This document shows positions 1 through 9,600 of a DNA stretch of 51,841 bases, piece after piece. The stretch's first letter is position 1, and each line of letters opens with the position of its first letter. The position numbers and the translations under genes are program-made. The notes under the pieces are model-generated. The model did not search any database. It saw only the letters and a program-made list of their open reading frames with translations, and was not told where the DNA came from. Source of the DNA: a virus; the IMG/VR virus record IMGVR_UViG_3300042887_003127, positions 1 through 51,841 of that record; one strand, written 5' to 3'.

Positions 1-51
1 TCCAAAGTGGATATCTGTAAAAACTGCTGCTTTTTTAAATAAATTATCCAT
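1..51 (-). CDS. 47: Recombination endonuclease subunit gp47-like, N-terminal fragment (cut by window edge)
   Basis: Only the first 17 codons are inside the window. They read MDNLFKKAAVFTDIHFG. The stretch AVFTDIHFG is the first metal-binding motif (D-x-H) of SbcD/Mre11-type metallophosphoesterases and closely resembles the start of T4-like gp47. With gp46 this family forms the nuclease complex that resects DNA ends in recombination-dependent replication. The ATG at 49-51 follows an AGGAAATA ribosome-binding site and overlaps the stop of the upstream gene (ATGGATAA arrangement). The position just downstream of gp55 and one small gene fits the gp55-gp47-gp46 order of marine T4-like phages. The body of the gene lies outside the window, so the call rests on a short motif plus context. 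Confidence 0.7.
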   Translation of the reverse strand, partial: MDNLFKKAAVFTDIHFG

Positions 52-301
52 TATTTCCTGTTGAGTCGTGTTTTAATAAAAACCAAACTAAATCTTTGTT
101 TGTGTTAAATGTAACTGAACCGCCAAATCTATTATCAAAAATTATTTTGCATTTATAAGTTTCTTCAAACAGTTTTTCAATATAACTAGCTTTAGCATCC
201 AAGTGTTCTTCTTTAAGAATTTGATAAGCATCATCAAGTGCAGGATGTGCTATATCCAGTGTATTATTCATATTCGTCTGATCTTCGCATTGCGTTTTCA
301 T
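44..301 (-). CDS. Small conserved-type phage protein between gp55 and gp47, function unknown
   Basis: An 85-residue acidic soluble protein with no membrane segment and no motif I can name. It overlaps the 3' end of gp55 and its stop overlaps the start of gp47, so the three genes are probably translated in a coupled way. An alternative start is the ATG at 269-271 (residue 11, MNNTLDIAH), which would overlap the gp55 stop by only eight bases. Neither start has a strong ribosome-binding site. Small genes of this size are common between gp55 and gp47 in T4-like cyanophages. The function is not recognisable from the sequence. Confidence 0.6.
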   Translation of the reverse strand: MKTQCEDQTNMNNTLDIAHPALDDAYQILKEEHLDAKASYIEKLFEETYKCKIIFDNRFGGSVTFNTNKDLVWFLLKHDSTGNNG

Positions 302-1088
302 ATTCTTCAGATCCTGTTCTAGTATACGATGGATTCATTCCGTTCATTTCTAAAATGTCATCTCTAATGTTTTGATTTCGTTTTTCAATGTTAATAACTC
401 TAACAAAACTATTAGTAACTGCTGCTGTAAAATACGCAAATGGGTTATCTGATTTAGATTCGTCAAATTGTAATCCAATTTGTGTTAGTTGTAATATTGC
501 CTGTCCACGCATTTCATCGTTGTAGGTATAACCTCTAACATTACCTCTAGTAGCATAGCGTTCACATAATTTAATCATCATACGAGCTAATGTATTAGTA
601 ATTTGACCTGCATTTTTATCAAAATGTCCAGTTTCTAAGTCGCCGTTCCAGTGGCTCTTGCCTACACATACTAGTTGATCATCTATAAATTTCCAATGTT
701 GGAACGGAGGAAAGTTTACTTTTTCTCGTTTATCTGCTTCTGTTTTTGGATTTTTCTTTCTTGTTGCGTTTAGCGGAATATGTTCATATGACATAATTCT
801 AAATACTACATCTTCTTTTGGAATAGTTTTATAATTAACCTCGCATTCTGCTTGTTTAATTTTTTCGCCTTCGCTCTTTCTAGTTAAATATGCTAAGTCC
901 CCTATACGCTTTGCTTGATTCCGTTTTGCAGTAGCGATAGTACGGATATTTATTTTATCAATATTAGGTAAAATAAGGTCGTATTGATGATATGCTGGGT
1001 CTGTAAAGACACAATACGAACTTTTTGATCTATGTATTTCTAACAGCATATCTTTATTGTTTAAGTAATTTACTTTTGGTGTAAGCAT
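264..1088 (-). CDS. 55: Late-transcription sigma factor, gp55-like
   Basis: Predicted 274-residue sigma factor that redirects host RNA polymerase to phage late promoters. The C-terminal third carries the clearest signature: RMMIKLCERYA, then a region with DNPFAYFTAAVTNSFVRVI followed by basic residues. This matches the sigma region 2-like core of T4 gp55, whose family typically has NPFAYFT followed by a conserved basic helix. It is longer than T4 gp55 (185 residues), as in marine relatives. An in-frame ATG at 1103 would add five residues, but I chose 1088: CTCC on the plus strand at 1098-1101 gives a GGAG site nine bases before it, and the predicted transcription start near 1107 leaves no leader for the upper ATG. 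It is divergent from the structural operon whose promoters it should activate. Confidence 0.85.
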   Translation of the reverse strand: MLTPKVNYLNNKDMLLEIHRSKSSYCVFTDPAYHQYDLILPNIDKINIRTIATAKRNQAKRIGDLAYLTRKSEGEKIKQAECEVNYKTIPKEDVVFRIMSYEHIPLNATRKKNPKTEADKREKVNFPPFQHWKFIDDQLVCVGKSHWNGDLETGHFDKNAGQITNTLARMMIKLCERYATRGNVRGYTYNDEMRGQAILQLTQIGLQFDESKSDNPFAYFTAAVTNSFVRVINIEKRNQNIRDDILEMNGMNPSYTRTGSEEYENAMRRSDEYE

Positions 1089-1113
1089 TTTTTGTATCTC
1101 CATTTACAAGTAT

Positions 1114-1142
1114 ATTATAAACTCTACACTTAATAAAGTCAA
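1114..1142 (-). promoter_or_regulatory. Sigma70-type promoter for gp55
   Basis: On the minus strand TTGACT (1142-1137) is separated by exactly 17 bp from TATAAT (1119-1114). The predicted start of transcription is near 1107, about 19 bases before the chosen gp55 start. This near-consensus promoter would let host RNA polymerase express the late sigma factor early. Confidence 0.8.
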
Positions 1143-1149
1143 ATAAATA
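1142..1149 (+). promoter_or_regulatory. Late promoter AATAAATA before the baseplate operon
   Basis: AATAAATA on the plus strand matches the T4 late consensus TATAAATA and the NATAAATA form described for marine T4-like phages. It sits 23 bases before the first structural ATG, which has a strong AAAGGAG ribosome-binding site at 1157-1163. Its first base is also the outer base of the gp55 promoter -35 element on the other strand. Confidence 0.7.
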
Positions 1150-1172
1150 ATACAATAAAAGGAGTAATAATA

Positions 1173-2099
1173 ATGTCATTTTCAGGATTAGGCGCAGCAG
1201 CTGGTGCAGGTATTGGTGCATTAAGCAATGCAGGTAATTTTTTAAGCATGACACGTTCGGCAACATTGCCTAGAGCAGGCGAAGTTGCGGGTGATTTAAT
1301 GAGCGTTTATGCAGTAGTTCAAGACATGTTTGTCGATGACTGGCGAGTACGCCTTACACTTCCAACATGGCCGAGTTTTAGAGGAAGTCCGGTTTTAAAA
1401 CCGTTAAAAGATGCAGGCGGCATGATATTTCCATACACTCCACTGATTAGTTTGTCAGCTAATGCAACCTATACATCAATGCAACCTGTGCATTCAAACT
1501 TTAAATTTCAAGCGTATCAACATAGTGATCCAGGTACAATTACAATCAATGCTCCAATGAATGTTGAAGATGCTAACCAAGCGTTGTATTGGATTGCAGC
1601 ATTACATTATTTTAGATCAGTAACAAAAATGTTTTCAGGAAACGATCCAAAAGCAGGAAATCCGCCACCTATTGTAATGTTAAATGGGTACGGAAGTTAT
1701 GTTTTTAATAATGTTCCGGTAGTTGTAACCTCATTTAGTACAAGTTTAAATGCAGAATGTGATTACATTCCAGTTGAAACAACTACTAGTTTAGCAGGAG
1801 CAATTGCATCTATGGCCGGCGGAGTTGGTGCAGCTGCAAGCGCAATTGGTGGATCATTTGGGTTAGGAAAGATAACTGAAACAATTACTGATATTGCCGA
1901 TACTGTTGGTGAAGTTGCATCAATGGCAAACTCAATGGGTATTGGCATGTCAAAAAGCGGCGGAACTGCATATGTTCCAACTAAAAGTTCATTTACAATA
2001 GTTTTAACACCTGCATACAGCAGAACAAGTGCTCGTAAGTTTGGATTAGACAACTTTGTAGCCGGCGGCTATCTTAACAATAGTTTTGGGTATGTATAA
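1173..2099 (+). CDS. Baseplate tail-tube initiator/cap protein, gp54/gp48-like
   Basis: A 308-residue structural protein at the head of the late operon. The N-terminus (about 1-50) is rich in Gly and Ala. Residues about 50-210 contain DWRVRLTLP, FPYTPLISLS and FNNVPVVVTSFSTSLNAECDYIP, a beta-rich tail-tube-like pattern. A Gly/Ala linker (about 215-275) precedes a conserved end with SSFTIVLTPAYSR. This combination is typical of the gp48/gp54 proteins that sit on the hub and nucleate the tail tube. The order gp54/48-like, gp53, hub, gp5, gp25, gp6 supports the role. I cannot decide between gp48 and gp54. The stop overlaps the next ATG (TAATG). Confidence 0.6.
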   Translation: MSFSGLGAAAGAGIGALSNAGNFLSMTRSATLPRAGEVAGDLMSVYAVVQDMFVDDWRVRLTLPTWPSFRGSPVLKPLKDAGGMIFPYTPLISLSANATYTSMQPVHSNFKFQAYQHSDPGTITINAPMNVEDANQALYWIAALHYFRSVTKMFSGNDPKAGNPPPIVMLNGYGSYVFNNVPVVVTSFSTSLNAECDYIPVETTTSLAGAIASMAGGVGAAASAIGGSFGLGKITETITDIADTVGEVASMANSMGIGMSKSGGTAYVPTKSSFTIVLTPAYSRTSARKFGLDNFVAGGYLNNSFGYV

Positions 2100-2401
2100 T
2101 GGCAGCAAAATATAGCAATAAAAGTCCGTGGTTTTTAACTACAGTTACTAATGGATACTTAGATATATTAAAAATTCGAGCAGTTGCAGCTGATGTATCT
2201 GATTACTTGTATACTATTGAATCACAATATACACATCGACCTGATTTGTTAGCGTTTGATTTATATAATGATGCTGCGTTATGGTGGGTATTTACACAGC
2301 GTAATTTAGACGTAATTCAAGATCCTATATTTGATTTTGTACCAGGTGTTCAAATATATATACCTCAACTAAGTAAATTAAAAACAGTAATGGGGATTTA
2401 A
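2099..2401 (+). CDS. 53: Baseplate wedge protein gp53-like
   Basis: A 100-residue protein resembling the core of gp53, the wedge subunit that joins neighbouring wedges around the hub. Key family features are near the N-terminus (YSNKSPWFLT), then YTIESQYTHRPDLLAFDLYND, LWWVFTQRN and DPIFDFVPGVQIYIP. The last part looks like the turn of a LysM-type fold that sets the protein into the baseplate. It is shorter than T4 gp53 (196 residues) but of normal length for marine relatives. It begins inside the stop of the previous gene (TAATG), so the two are probably translationally coupled. No lytic or catalytic residues are visible. Confidence 0.8.
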   Translation: MAAKYSNKSPWFLTTVTNGYLDILKIRAVAADVSDYLYTIESQYTHRPDLLAFDLYNDAALWWVFTQRNLDVIQDPIFDFVPGVQIYIPQLSKLKTVMGI

Positions 2402-2402
2402 C

Positions 2403-4601
2403 ATGGCATTTATAGATGCAGCAACTAAAGGTCTAAACGATGTTTTAAAAACAGTAGCAACAAATGTATCAGAATTTGCATCAGATCTTGGGTTAGACTT
2501 TGATTCTATTCCAGAGATTGAGTTGCCAATTCCAAATGTATTGCATGATTATGCAACGTATGATTATATCATCACTATTAGCGCATTGCATGATAATGAT
2601 GTTAATTTCCCAGATAACTCATATCTTAAAGGAGTAACGTTACAGCCAGGTAAACGAAAAGGAAAACCTTTACAAATTATTTGTAAGTCAGCAAATGCTG
2701 ATCCTAATAATCGAGTTCATACAGATTACGGTAAGTTTGATTTCTTTGTTGACGAACTAACAGTTGAAGGTATAATTGGTTATTTGCAAGGAAACAACAT
2801 CTCATCTACGAATATCGCGTTTACAGTAAAAGAACCGTACAGTATGGGACTGTTTACCATGGCATGTCAACAAGCTGCTTGGGAAGCCGATCATCATAAC
2901 TGGAATGCAGCACCGTTCTTATTAACAATTGAATTTCGAGGTAATGATGAGTTAGGTACAATGCAGCCTATTCCAAACTCTACACGATACATTCCGTTTA
3001 CTTTTACTCAAATTGAAATGGCAGTTAATGAAACTGGTAGTACATATCAAATCAAAGGGTTGGTTTGGAATTCGCAAGGTCTAAGTGCAGAACATTCACA
3101 TTTAAAAACCGACATGACAGTTAAGGGAACAACTGTTCAAGAAGTATTACAAACTGGTGATAAAAGTTTGCAATCAGTGTGGAATGCAAGGCTTCAACAA
3201 TTTAAGAAAGATGGAATTATTGCAGTACCGGATGAGATTTTAATCATATTCCCAACATCGATTGCATCTAATAAAAAAGATGATTCTGGAGATTCAGGAA
3301 GTGCAACGTCTGGGTCAAAAGAAGATCTATATAAAAAATTAGGAGTAACTGAAGTAAGTGTAAAAGGAAAAGATAGTAGTGTTCCGGATGTTAAATATCA
3401 TGTTCAAAAAGCTGATGAATGCAACAACATTGGAAAATCAAAGTTAGGGTTTGGACCAGACCGCGCAGCTGATGCACCATACGGCACTGAAGATACTGTG
3501 TATGATGAGAAACTAAAAGTAAATGTTCGAGGAAAAACTGAACCAAACCCAGCCGAAAGTGATTTTAAATTTAGACAAGATTCTAGCATTCCTAATGCAA
3601 TTGATCAAGTAATTTTACAAAGTGAGTATCCGGCTAGTTCTCTTGAAGAAGACAACACGTCACCATCGGGTTATAAAAAATGGTGGAAGATTGATATTCA
3701 GGTGTATAATGTTTCAACACATGAAAATGATACATCAACTGGGGTAAAACCAAAAATAATTGTATATCGTGTAGTTCCTTATAATGTACATGCTAGTTCG
3801 GGATTAACTGTAATTAATCAAAAACCACAAGGATATGATAAGTTGTTACTTGGCGCAGTAAAAGAGTACAACTATTTGTATACTGGTAAAAACATTGATG
3901 TGTTGTCGTTTGATATAGGAATAAAAAACACCTACACTCAACTACTAGCAGCAGATTATTCAAAATCATCTCAGGATGTAAAGACTTCAGATAAAACTAG
4001 TTCAGAATCGGGCGGTGTTGTTAATGATATAATATCGTTTTTTGGAAAAACCCCTGAAAAAGGATCAACTCCGCAACGTAATTCTTATACTGCTACTATA
4101 TCAATCACTGATGGGTTCGGCGGCGGGGGGTCAGACTCACCAAAAACTCGAGCTGCTAAACTATTTCACGATGCATTAATTTCTGGTAATGATATGGTTA
4201 ACCTTGATATGAGAATTGTTGGCGACCCTGCATTTTTACATCATAGCGGATTTGGTAATTATACATCAAAACCTACACAATATCCAAATTTAAATTTAGA
4301 TGGCACAATTAATCATCAGTCTGGCGAAGTACATATAGTAGTTAATTTTAGAACTCCAATTGAGATTGATCAAACAACCGGTATGTATCAGTTTAATGGA
4401 GAAGTTGCATCAACACCGTTAATGCAATTTAGTGGATTATATACGCCTACAAACGTAACAAGTTCGTTTCGAATGGGAATGTTTGAACAGACATTAAAAT
4501 GTCGTAGAGCGTCATTGCAAGAATCAACACAAGAAGACTCAAAAAATAAACCATTTAGTTTGGGTAATATTGTAAAAGACGTTAAAGAGTTTTTTAGTTA
4601 G
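2403..4601 (+). CDS. Baseplate hub protein (gp27-like position), large
   Basis: A 732-residue protein directly before the gp5-like spike, the position of a tail hub. The N-terminal 240 residues are compact and beta-rich (YDYIITISAL, DYGKFDFFVDELTVEGIIGY, PFTFTQIEMAVNETGSTYQIKG), a pattern like tail-hub and tube-like domains. Residues about 290-330 are a charged, low-complexity linker (KKDDSGDSGSATSGSKED). The C-terminal part resumes beta-rich sequence and ends with PTNVTSSFRMGMFEQTLKCRR, as expected for a trimeric hub. It is about twice the length of T4 gp27 (391 residues), so the name is by position and general character. It has no signal peptide or enzyme motif. A virion structural protein is near certain; hub identity is an inference. 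Confidence 0.6.
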   Translation: MAFIDAATKGLNDVLKTVATNVSEFASDLGLDFDSIPEIELPIPNVLHDYATYDYIITISALHDNDVNFPDNSYLKGVTLQPGKRKGKPLQIICKSANADPNNRVHTDYGKFDFFVDELTVEGIIGYLQGNNISSTNIAFTVKEPYSMGLFTMACQQAAWEADHHNWNAAPFLLTIEFRGNDELGTMQPIPNSTRYIPFTFTQIEMAVNETGSTYQIKGLVWNSQGLSAEHSHLKTDMTVKGTTVQEVLQTGDKSLQSVWNARLQQFKKDGIIAVPDEILIIFPTSIASNKKDDSGDSGSATSGSKEDLYKKLGVTEVSVKGKDSSVPDVKYHVQKADECNNIGKSKLGFGPDRAADAPYGTEDTVYDEKLKVNVRGKTEPNPAESDFKFRQDSSIPNAIDQVILQSEYPASSLEEDNTSPSGYKKWWKIDIQVYNVSTHENDTSTGVKPKIIVYRVVPYNVHASSGLTVINQKPQGYDKLLLGAVKEYNYLYTGKNIDVLSFDIGIKNTYTQLLAADYSKSSQDVKTSDKTSSESGGVVNDIISFFGKTPEKGSTPQRNSYTATISITDGFGGGGSDSPKTRAAKLFHDALISGNDMVNLDMRIVGDPAFLHHSGFGNYTSKPTQYPNLNLDGTINHQSGEVHIVVNFRTPIEIDQTTGMYQFNGEVASTPLMQFSGLYTPTNVTSSFRMGMFEQTLKCRRASLQESTQEDSKNKPFSLGNIVKDVKEFFS

Positions 4602-4608
4602 GAATAAT

Positions 4609-6117
4609 ATGGGTACAAGAAATGAAATGTCATCGCCGATTGGGCAGCCTAATGCCACACCTGGTCCGTTTTTGGCAAAAGTAGTTGGACATCTAGACGC
4701 AATTTATATGGGCGGCATAGAGGTTGAAATTCTAAGAATATCAGGTAGCGAACCAGTAGCAGGGCAAGTAATTCCGGCAAAATATATGTCACCGTTTTAC
4801 GGGATTACTCCAAAAAGCAATAATCCTGAAGAAGATGAAAGACAAAGTTACGGTATGTGGATGGTTCCACCTGATCCTGGGTCAACCGTTATTGTATTTT
4901 TTATAAATGGTGATGTAAAACGTGCATATTGGATTGGTTGCGTACAAGATGATCATATGAATTTTATGGTTCCAGGCATAGCAGCTACAAAATTTAATAC
5001 AGCTGATGACAAATCTAGATTGCCGGTTACTGAATATAATAAGACTAGTAAGAATACAGGAACTGATTCTACTAAATTTAAAAAACCAAAACATCCATTT
5101 GCAACAGTCTTAGAACAAGGCACAGAGGGCGGTGGCTTAATTAAAGATGACATCCGTGGTATTACAACTAGCAGCTCACGCCGTGAAACACCAAGTATGG
5201 TATTTGGTATTTCAACTCCTGGACCCCTTAACAAAAGTGGAAAGCAAGGTACGATTGGTAAACAAGATCATCCTATAAAAAACGCTTATGTAACAAGACA
5301 TGGCGGATCTACATTTGTAATGGATGATGGTGACGACAAGTATGTTAGGGAAAAACCTGCAAAAGATGCCGCGCCTAAATATATTGCAATTGAACAAGGC
5401 GAATCAGCAAAAGATTATAGTACCCCGCATAATGAGTTAATCCGTATTAGAACACGCACTGGACATCAAATACTGTTACATAACAGTGAAGATTTAATTT
5501 ACATCTCACACGGTAGTGGTAATTCTTGGATTGAAATGACAGCTAACGGAAAGATTGATGTGTATGCTAAGGATAGTATTAGTTTTCATACAGAAACTGA
5601 TTTTAATTTCCATGCCGGTCGAGATATAAATTTTCAAGCAGATAGTAACATAAATTTTAAAGCATTAAAAGAAATGCATATTGAAACTGGTGAAAATTTT
5701 ACAATCAAAGCAACTAAAGATGGCAACATTACTATTGGTGGAAAGTTTGATTATGCAATTACTGGCGATTTTGGTGTTAAGGCAGCGAATACTGCTATAG
5801 ATGGCGGTCAGATACATTTAAATTCAGGAAAAGCAACGTCAGTAGCAGCAAAACCATTAAAGATACATGTATTACCGACTGACGTAAAAGATAAAACACT
5901 AAATTCAATAATGATGCGTGTACCGACACATGAACCATATCCGCAGCATGAAAATTTAGATCCAGAAAAGTTTAAATCACCGGTAACTAATCGAGATGGT
6001 AAAGGCAGGACTGAAGGTACTAATGAAGAAATGAAAACACCACCAGAAGCATGGACCAAATACACAATAGATACAGACACGTTTGAAAAAATTAAACCAC
6101 CGGAAAAAGACCAATGA
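4609..6117 (+). CDS. 5: Baseplate central spike protein, gp5/VgrG-like, no lysozyme domain
   Basis: A 502-residue protein forming the membrane-piercing spike under the hub. Residues about 15-130 look like the OB-fold domain (FLAKVVGHLD, MGGIEVEIL, MWMVPPDPGSTVIVFFINGD, AYWIGCV). A linker follows, then residues about 270-420 form a VgrG-type beta-helix with repeating short strands (GHQILLHNSEDLIYISH, GNSWIEMTANGKIDVYAKDS, INFQADSNINFKALKEMHIE). The lysozyme domain that T4 gp5 carries between these parts is absent: the middle 130 residues have no lysozyme-like catalytic pattern. The C-terminus is charged and probably disordered. It has an AGGA ribosome-binding site, and its end overlaps gp25 by ATGA, indicating coupled expression. 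Confidence 0.85.
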   Translation: MGTRNEMSSPIGQPNATPGPFLAKVVGHLDAIYMGGIEVEILRISGSEPVAGQVIPAKYMSPFYGITPKSNNPEEDERQSYGMWMVPPDPGSTVIVFFINGDVKRAYWIGCVQDDHMNFMVPGIAATKFNTADDKSRLPVTEYNKTSKNTGTDSTKFKKPKHPFATVLEQGTEGGGLIKDDIRGITTSSSRRETPSMVFGISTPGPLNKSGKQGTIGKQDHPIKNAYVTRHGGSTFVMDDGDDKYVREKPAKDAAPKYIAIEQGESAKDYSTPHNELIRIRTRTGHQILLHNSEDLIYISHGSGNSWIEMTANGKIDVYAKDSISFHTETDFNFHAGRDINFQADSNINFKALKEMHIETGENFTIKATKDGNITIGGKFDYAITGDFGVKAANTAIDGGQIHLNSGKATSVAAKPLKIHVLPTDVKDKTLNSIMMRVPTHEPYPQHENLDPEKFKSPVTNRDGKGRTEGTNEEMKTPPEAWTKYTIDTDTFEKIKPPEKDQ

Positions 6118-6551
6118 CAGACTTATATACAAGAATAAAAATTCCTGCAGTTTTAAAAAAACAGAATGACATAGTTAAACCAAAAACTTATAAAGGATTT
6201 AGTACTGTAAGTAATAAAACTGAGCATTTCAGTTTGTATGATTTTGAACTTATTAAGCAGGATATTTTAAATCATTTTCATGTACGCCAAGGTGAGCGAG
6301 TAATGCTTCCTCGATTTGGTACTATTATATGGGACTTGCTATTTGAGCCATTAACTGAAGATATTAAAGGGATGATTAAACAGGATGTAGAAGCAATTAT
6401 TAACTATGATCCTAGAGTACAAGTATCAGATACAAATATCTCAACATATGAAAGCGGTATATCTATTGTGTTCTCTCTAACATACACTCCATATAACCTT
6501 ACAGAACAAATTAGTCTGCGATTTGACCAAACAAATGGCTTAATAGCGTAA
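6114..6551 (+). CDS. 25: Baseplate wedge protein gp25-like
   Basis: A 145-residue member of the gp25/IraD-like family, part of the wedge core that binds gp6 and starts sheath assembly. The family signature is in the middle: NHFHVRQGERVMLPRFGTI followed by WDLLFEPL, then a helix, and a C-terminal strand pair around ISIVFSLTYTPYNL. Length is close to T4 gp25 (132 residues). It starts four bases before the gp5 stop (ATGA overlap). Despite the historical name gp25 lysozyme, no catalytic residues are evident and a structural role is expected. About 50 bases without a gene follow and contain the late promoter for gp6. Confidence 0.88.
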   Translation: MTDLYTRIKIPAVLKKQNDIVKPKTYKGFSTVSNKTEHFSLYDFELIKQDILNHFHVRQGERVMLPRFGTIIWDLLFEPLTEDIKGMIKQDVEAIINYDPRVQVSDTNISTYESGISIVFSLTYTPYNLTEQISLRFDQTNGLIA

Positions 6552-6574
6552 TAAACTGCGCGGTTAAAATTTTC

Positions 6575-6582
6575 AATAAATA
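6575..6582 (+). promoter_or_regulatory. Late promoter AATAAATA before gp6
   Basis: AATAAATA followed by CC, in the short gap between gp25 and gp6, 19 bases before the gp6 ATG. It is the same octamer as the late promoter at 1142. It would give gp6 and the giant downstream gene an internal late start. Confidence 0.65.
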
Positions 6583-6601
6583 CCTTTATTAGGACAACAA
6601 C

Positions 6602-9600
6602 ATGAGTGCAACTGACAGACAAAATAGATTACTAGTAACGGAAGATTGGAAGAAAATTTATCAATCTTTTAGAAACGCAGATTTTCAAAGTTACGATTTT
6701 GAAAATTTACGTCGTGTAATGGTTGATTATATTCGCCAAAATTATCCAGAAGACTTTAATGATTATATTGAAAGTTCGGAATACTTAGCATTACTTGATG
6801 TAATTGCATTCTTAGGACAAAGTGTAGCATTTCGAGTAGATTTAAACGCTAGGGAGAATTTCTTAGAATTAGCAGAACGCAGAGAAAGTGTTTTGCGATT
6901 ATCAAGATTGATTAGTTACAACGCCAAACGCACAACTGCTGCATCAGGATTAATGAAAGTAACTTCAGTACAAACTTCAGAAAACATTCTTGATGGTAAT
7001 GGTCGAAACTTATCAGGACAAGTAGTGTCGTGGAACGATTCATCTAATGATAGTTGGTATGACCAATTTATTAAAATTATGAATGCAGCAATGCAGCCTA
7101 CACAACAATTTGGCAACCCATCAGATAAAGCTACAATTTACGGAATTCCAACTGAACGATATAGATTAAGTTCAAATTCAACAGGCGTGCCTGTTTACTC
7201 GTTTACTAAAACAGTAGCTGGTAAAATGATGACGTTTGAAGTAACTAGTACTACATTCTCTGGTAAGGATTTTATTTACGAAGAAACTCCAAAAGACAAC
7301 AATCAGCTTTCTTGTATTTTTAGGAATGATGGAAGAGGATACGGCAGTGCAGGATCAGGGTTCTTTTTAAACTTTACACAGGGTACATTAGCATCTAGTC
7401 AATTTACAGTTGATCAACCAAGAAGCAATGAAATTATCGACGTTGGCACAACTAATATAAATGAAACTGATGTATGGTTATATCAGTTAGATAAAAACGG
7501 TGCTGAATTAGATGAAAATTTGTGGACTAAAGTTCCTAGTGTTGAAGGTAATAACATAATTTACAATAGTGTTAACAAAAGTATTAAGAATATTTTTAGT
7601 GTTATAACTCGTGCAAATGATGCAGTAAGCTTGTCGTTTAGTGATGGCACGTTTGGAAACAAACCGTTAGGAACATTTAAAGTTTATTATAGAACTAGCA
7701 ATGGTGTTTCGTACACTATTCATCCTCGCGACATTAGAAATGTGTCGTTATCGGTGCCGTATCTTTCTAATACCGGAAAATCGGAAACATTAACGTTAAA
7801 CATGTCTCTTGCATCGTCGGTTTCAAATGCAGAATCAACTGAATCTAATGCAAGTATTAAAGCAAATGCGCCAGCTACGTTTTATACACAAAACAGAATG
7901 ATTACAGGTGAAGATTATAACATTTGCCCGTTAAGTGCTAGCCAACAAGTATTAAAAGTTAAAGCAATAAACCGTGCATCAAGTGGAATTAGTAGATATT
8001 TTGATTTAGTTGATCCAACTGGAAAGTTTAGTTCAACTAATTTATTTGCTACAGACGGTGTAATATATAAAGATGTGTTTAAATCGTCTGTTAAGTTTTC
8101 GTATACTAATAAAACTGATATACAAGGTATAATATATAATACATTAAGCACTATTCTTAAAAAAGCAGGGATACGTAATTTTTATTATATGAATTATGCG
8201 TATGCAACAAATTTATCATGGAATGAATTATGGTCTACTGCAGGTGATACTTCTACCGTTAATGTTGCTGCTGATAAATTGGCATATATGACAGTTGGTA
8301 CATTAATTAAGATATCTATTGATGGTATTAATACATTATGGGCAACTATTGTAAAAGTTGTAGGAAATCAAATAACCAGTAGTGTTGCATTACCAGCAGG
8401 TTCCGTTATTATACAAGTAATACCTAGATGGAGAACTAGCTTAGAATCAAGTGTTATTACTACTATGATTGATTTAATTTTTGAAAATAAATCATTTGGA
8501 TTATCTTATGATGCGGCTACCCAATCTTGGATAATTGTATACGAATCAAATTTAAACTTAACTTCTACGTTTGATTTAAATTCACAAAAAAATAACACAA
8601 ACAAACACTTAGACTCTAGTTGGATGATATCATTTACTACTGATAACGAATATTATACAATTGAAAACCGAGAGCTTCGCTATATTTTTGAAAGTGATAA
8701 AGAAATTCGATTTTATTTTGATAGCAGTGAAACTGTGTATAATAGCGTGTCTAGCTCAGTAGTACAGGATAAGATTAATATTTTAAACATTAACACATTA
8801 CCATATGATAATTTTGCGTCATTTAAGAATGATCTTAAATGGGATATTGTTTCAGAGTATAATGGATTAGACGGGTATATAGATAACAAAAAAATTGTAA
8901 TAACGTTTGCTGATTCTGATAACAACGGAGTTGTTGATGATCCGGAGTTATTCGAACAGGTTGTCTCTCCAGACACTTATGTTGTTCAAGAACGATATTT
9001 AATTTCGCAAGGTCAAGAAGATTATCGATATGTAGATAACAATAATGCAATTGTATTAATTTGTAATAATGTATTTGAAATAAGTCCTGTACCGGGGAAA
9101 TATTACTATGTTAAAGATGCAGGTATTGTGTTGAAATGCTCAGATGCGTCAGTATTAGAGCCGTCACTAGATTACAAAGTATATAATGGTCGCGATAAAA
9201 TCAAATTCCAATATACCCATAATGCTAGTTACAATTCAAGAATTGACCCAAGTGCAAGTAATTTTATCGATGTATATGTGTTAACAAAAGGTTATGACAT
9301 TGAAATGCGCCAATGGATAAACGGATCAATATCTACTAAACCGCTCCCGCCGGGTTCAGACGAACTTTATAATACAATTGCGCCTTCGTTAAATTTAATT
9401 AAGTCTATATCAGATGAAGTTGTATATCATCCAGTTAGTTACAAAATCTTATTTGGGTCTTCAGCTGCACCAGAAGTGCAAGCAACTTTTAAAATTACAA
9501 AAACACCAGGACAAGTTATTTCAGATAACGACATTAAGTCAAAAGTTATCGTTGCAATAAACACATTTTTTGCATTAGATAATTGGGATTTTGGTGATAC

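Noticed and set aside
1054-1266. Leucine-rich 70-codon minus-strand frame across the divergent promoter region
   Set aside because: It overlaps gp55, both promoters and the first structural gene, and its hydrophobic run comes from AT-rich regulatory DNA.
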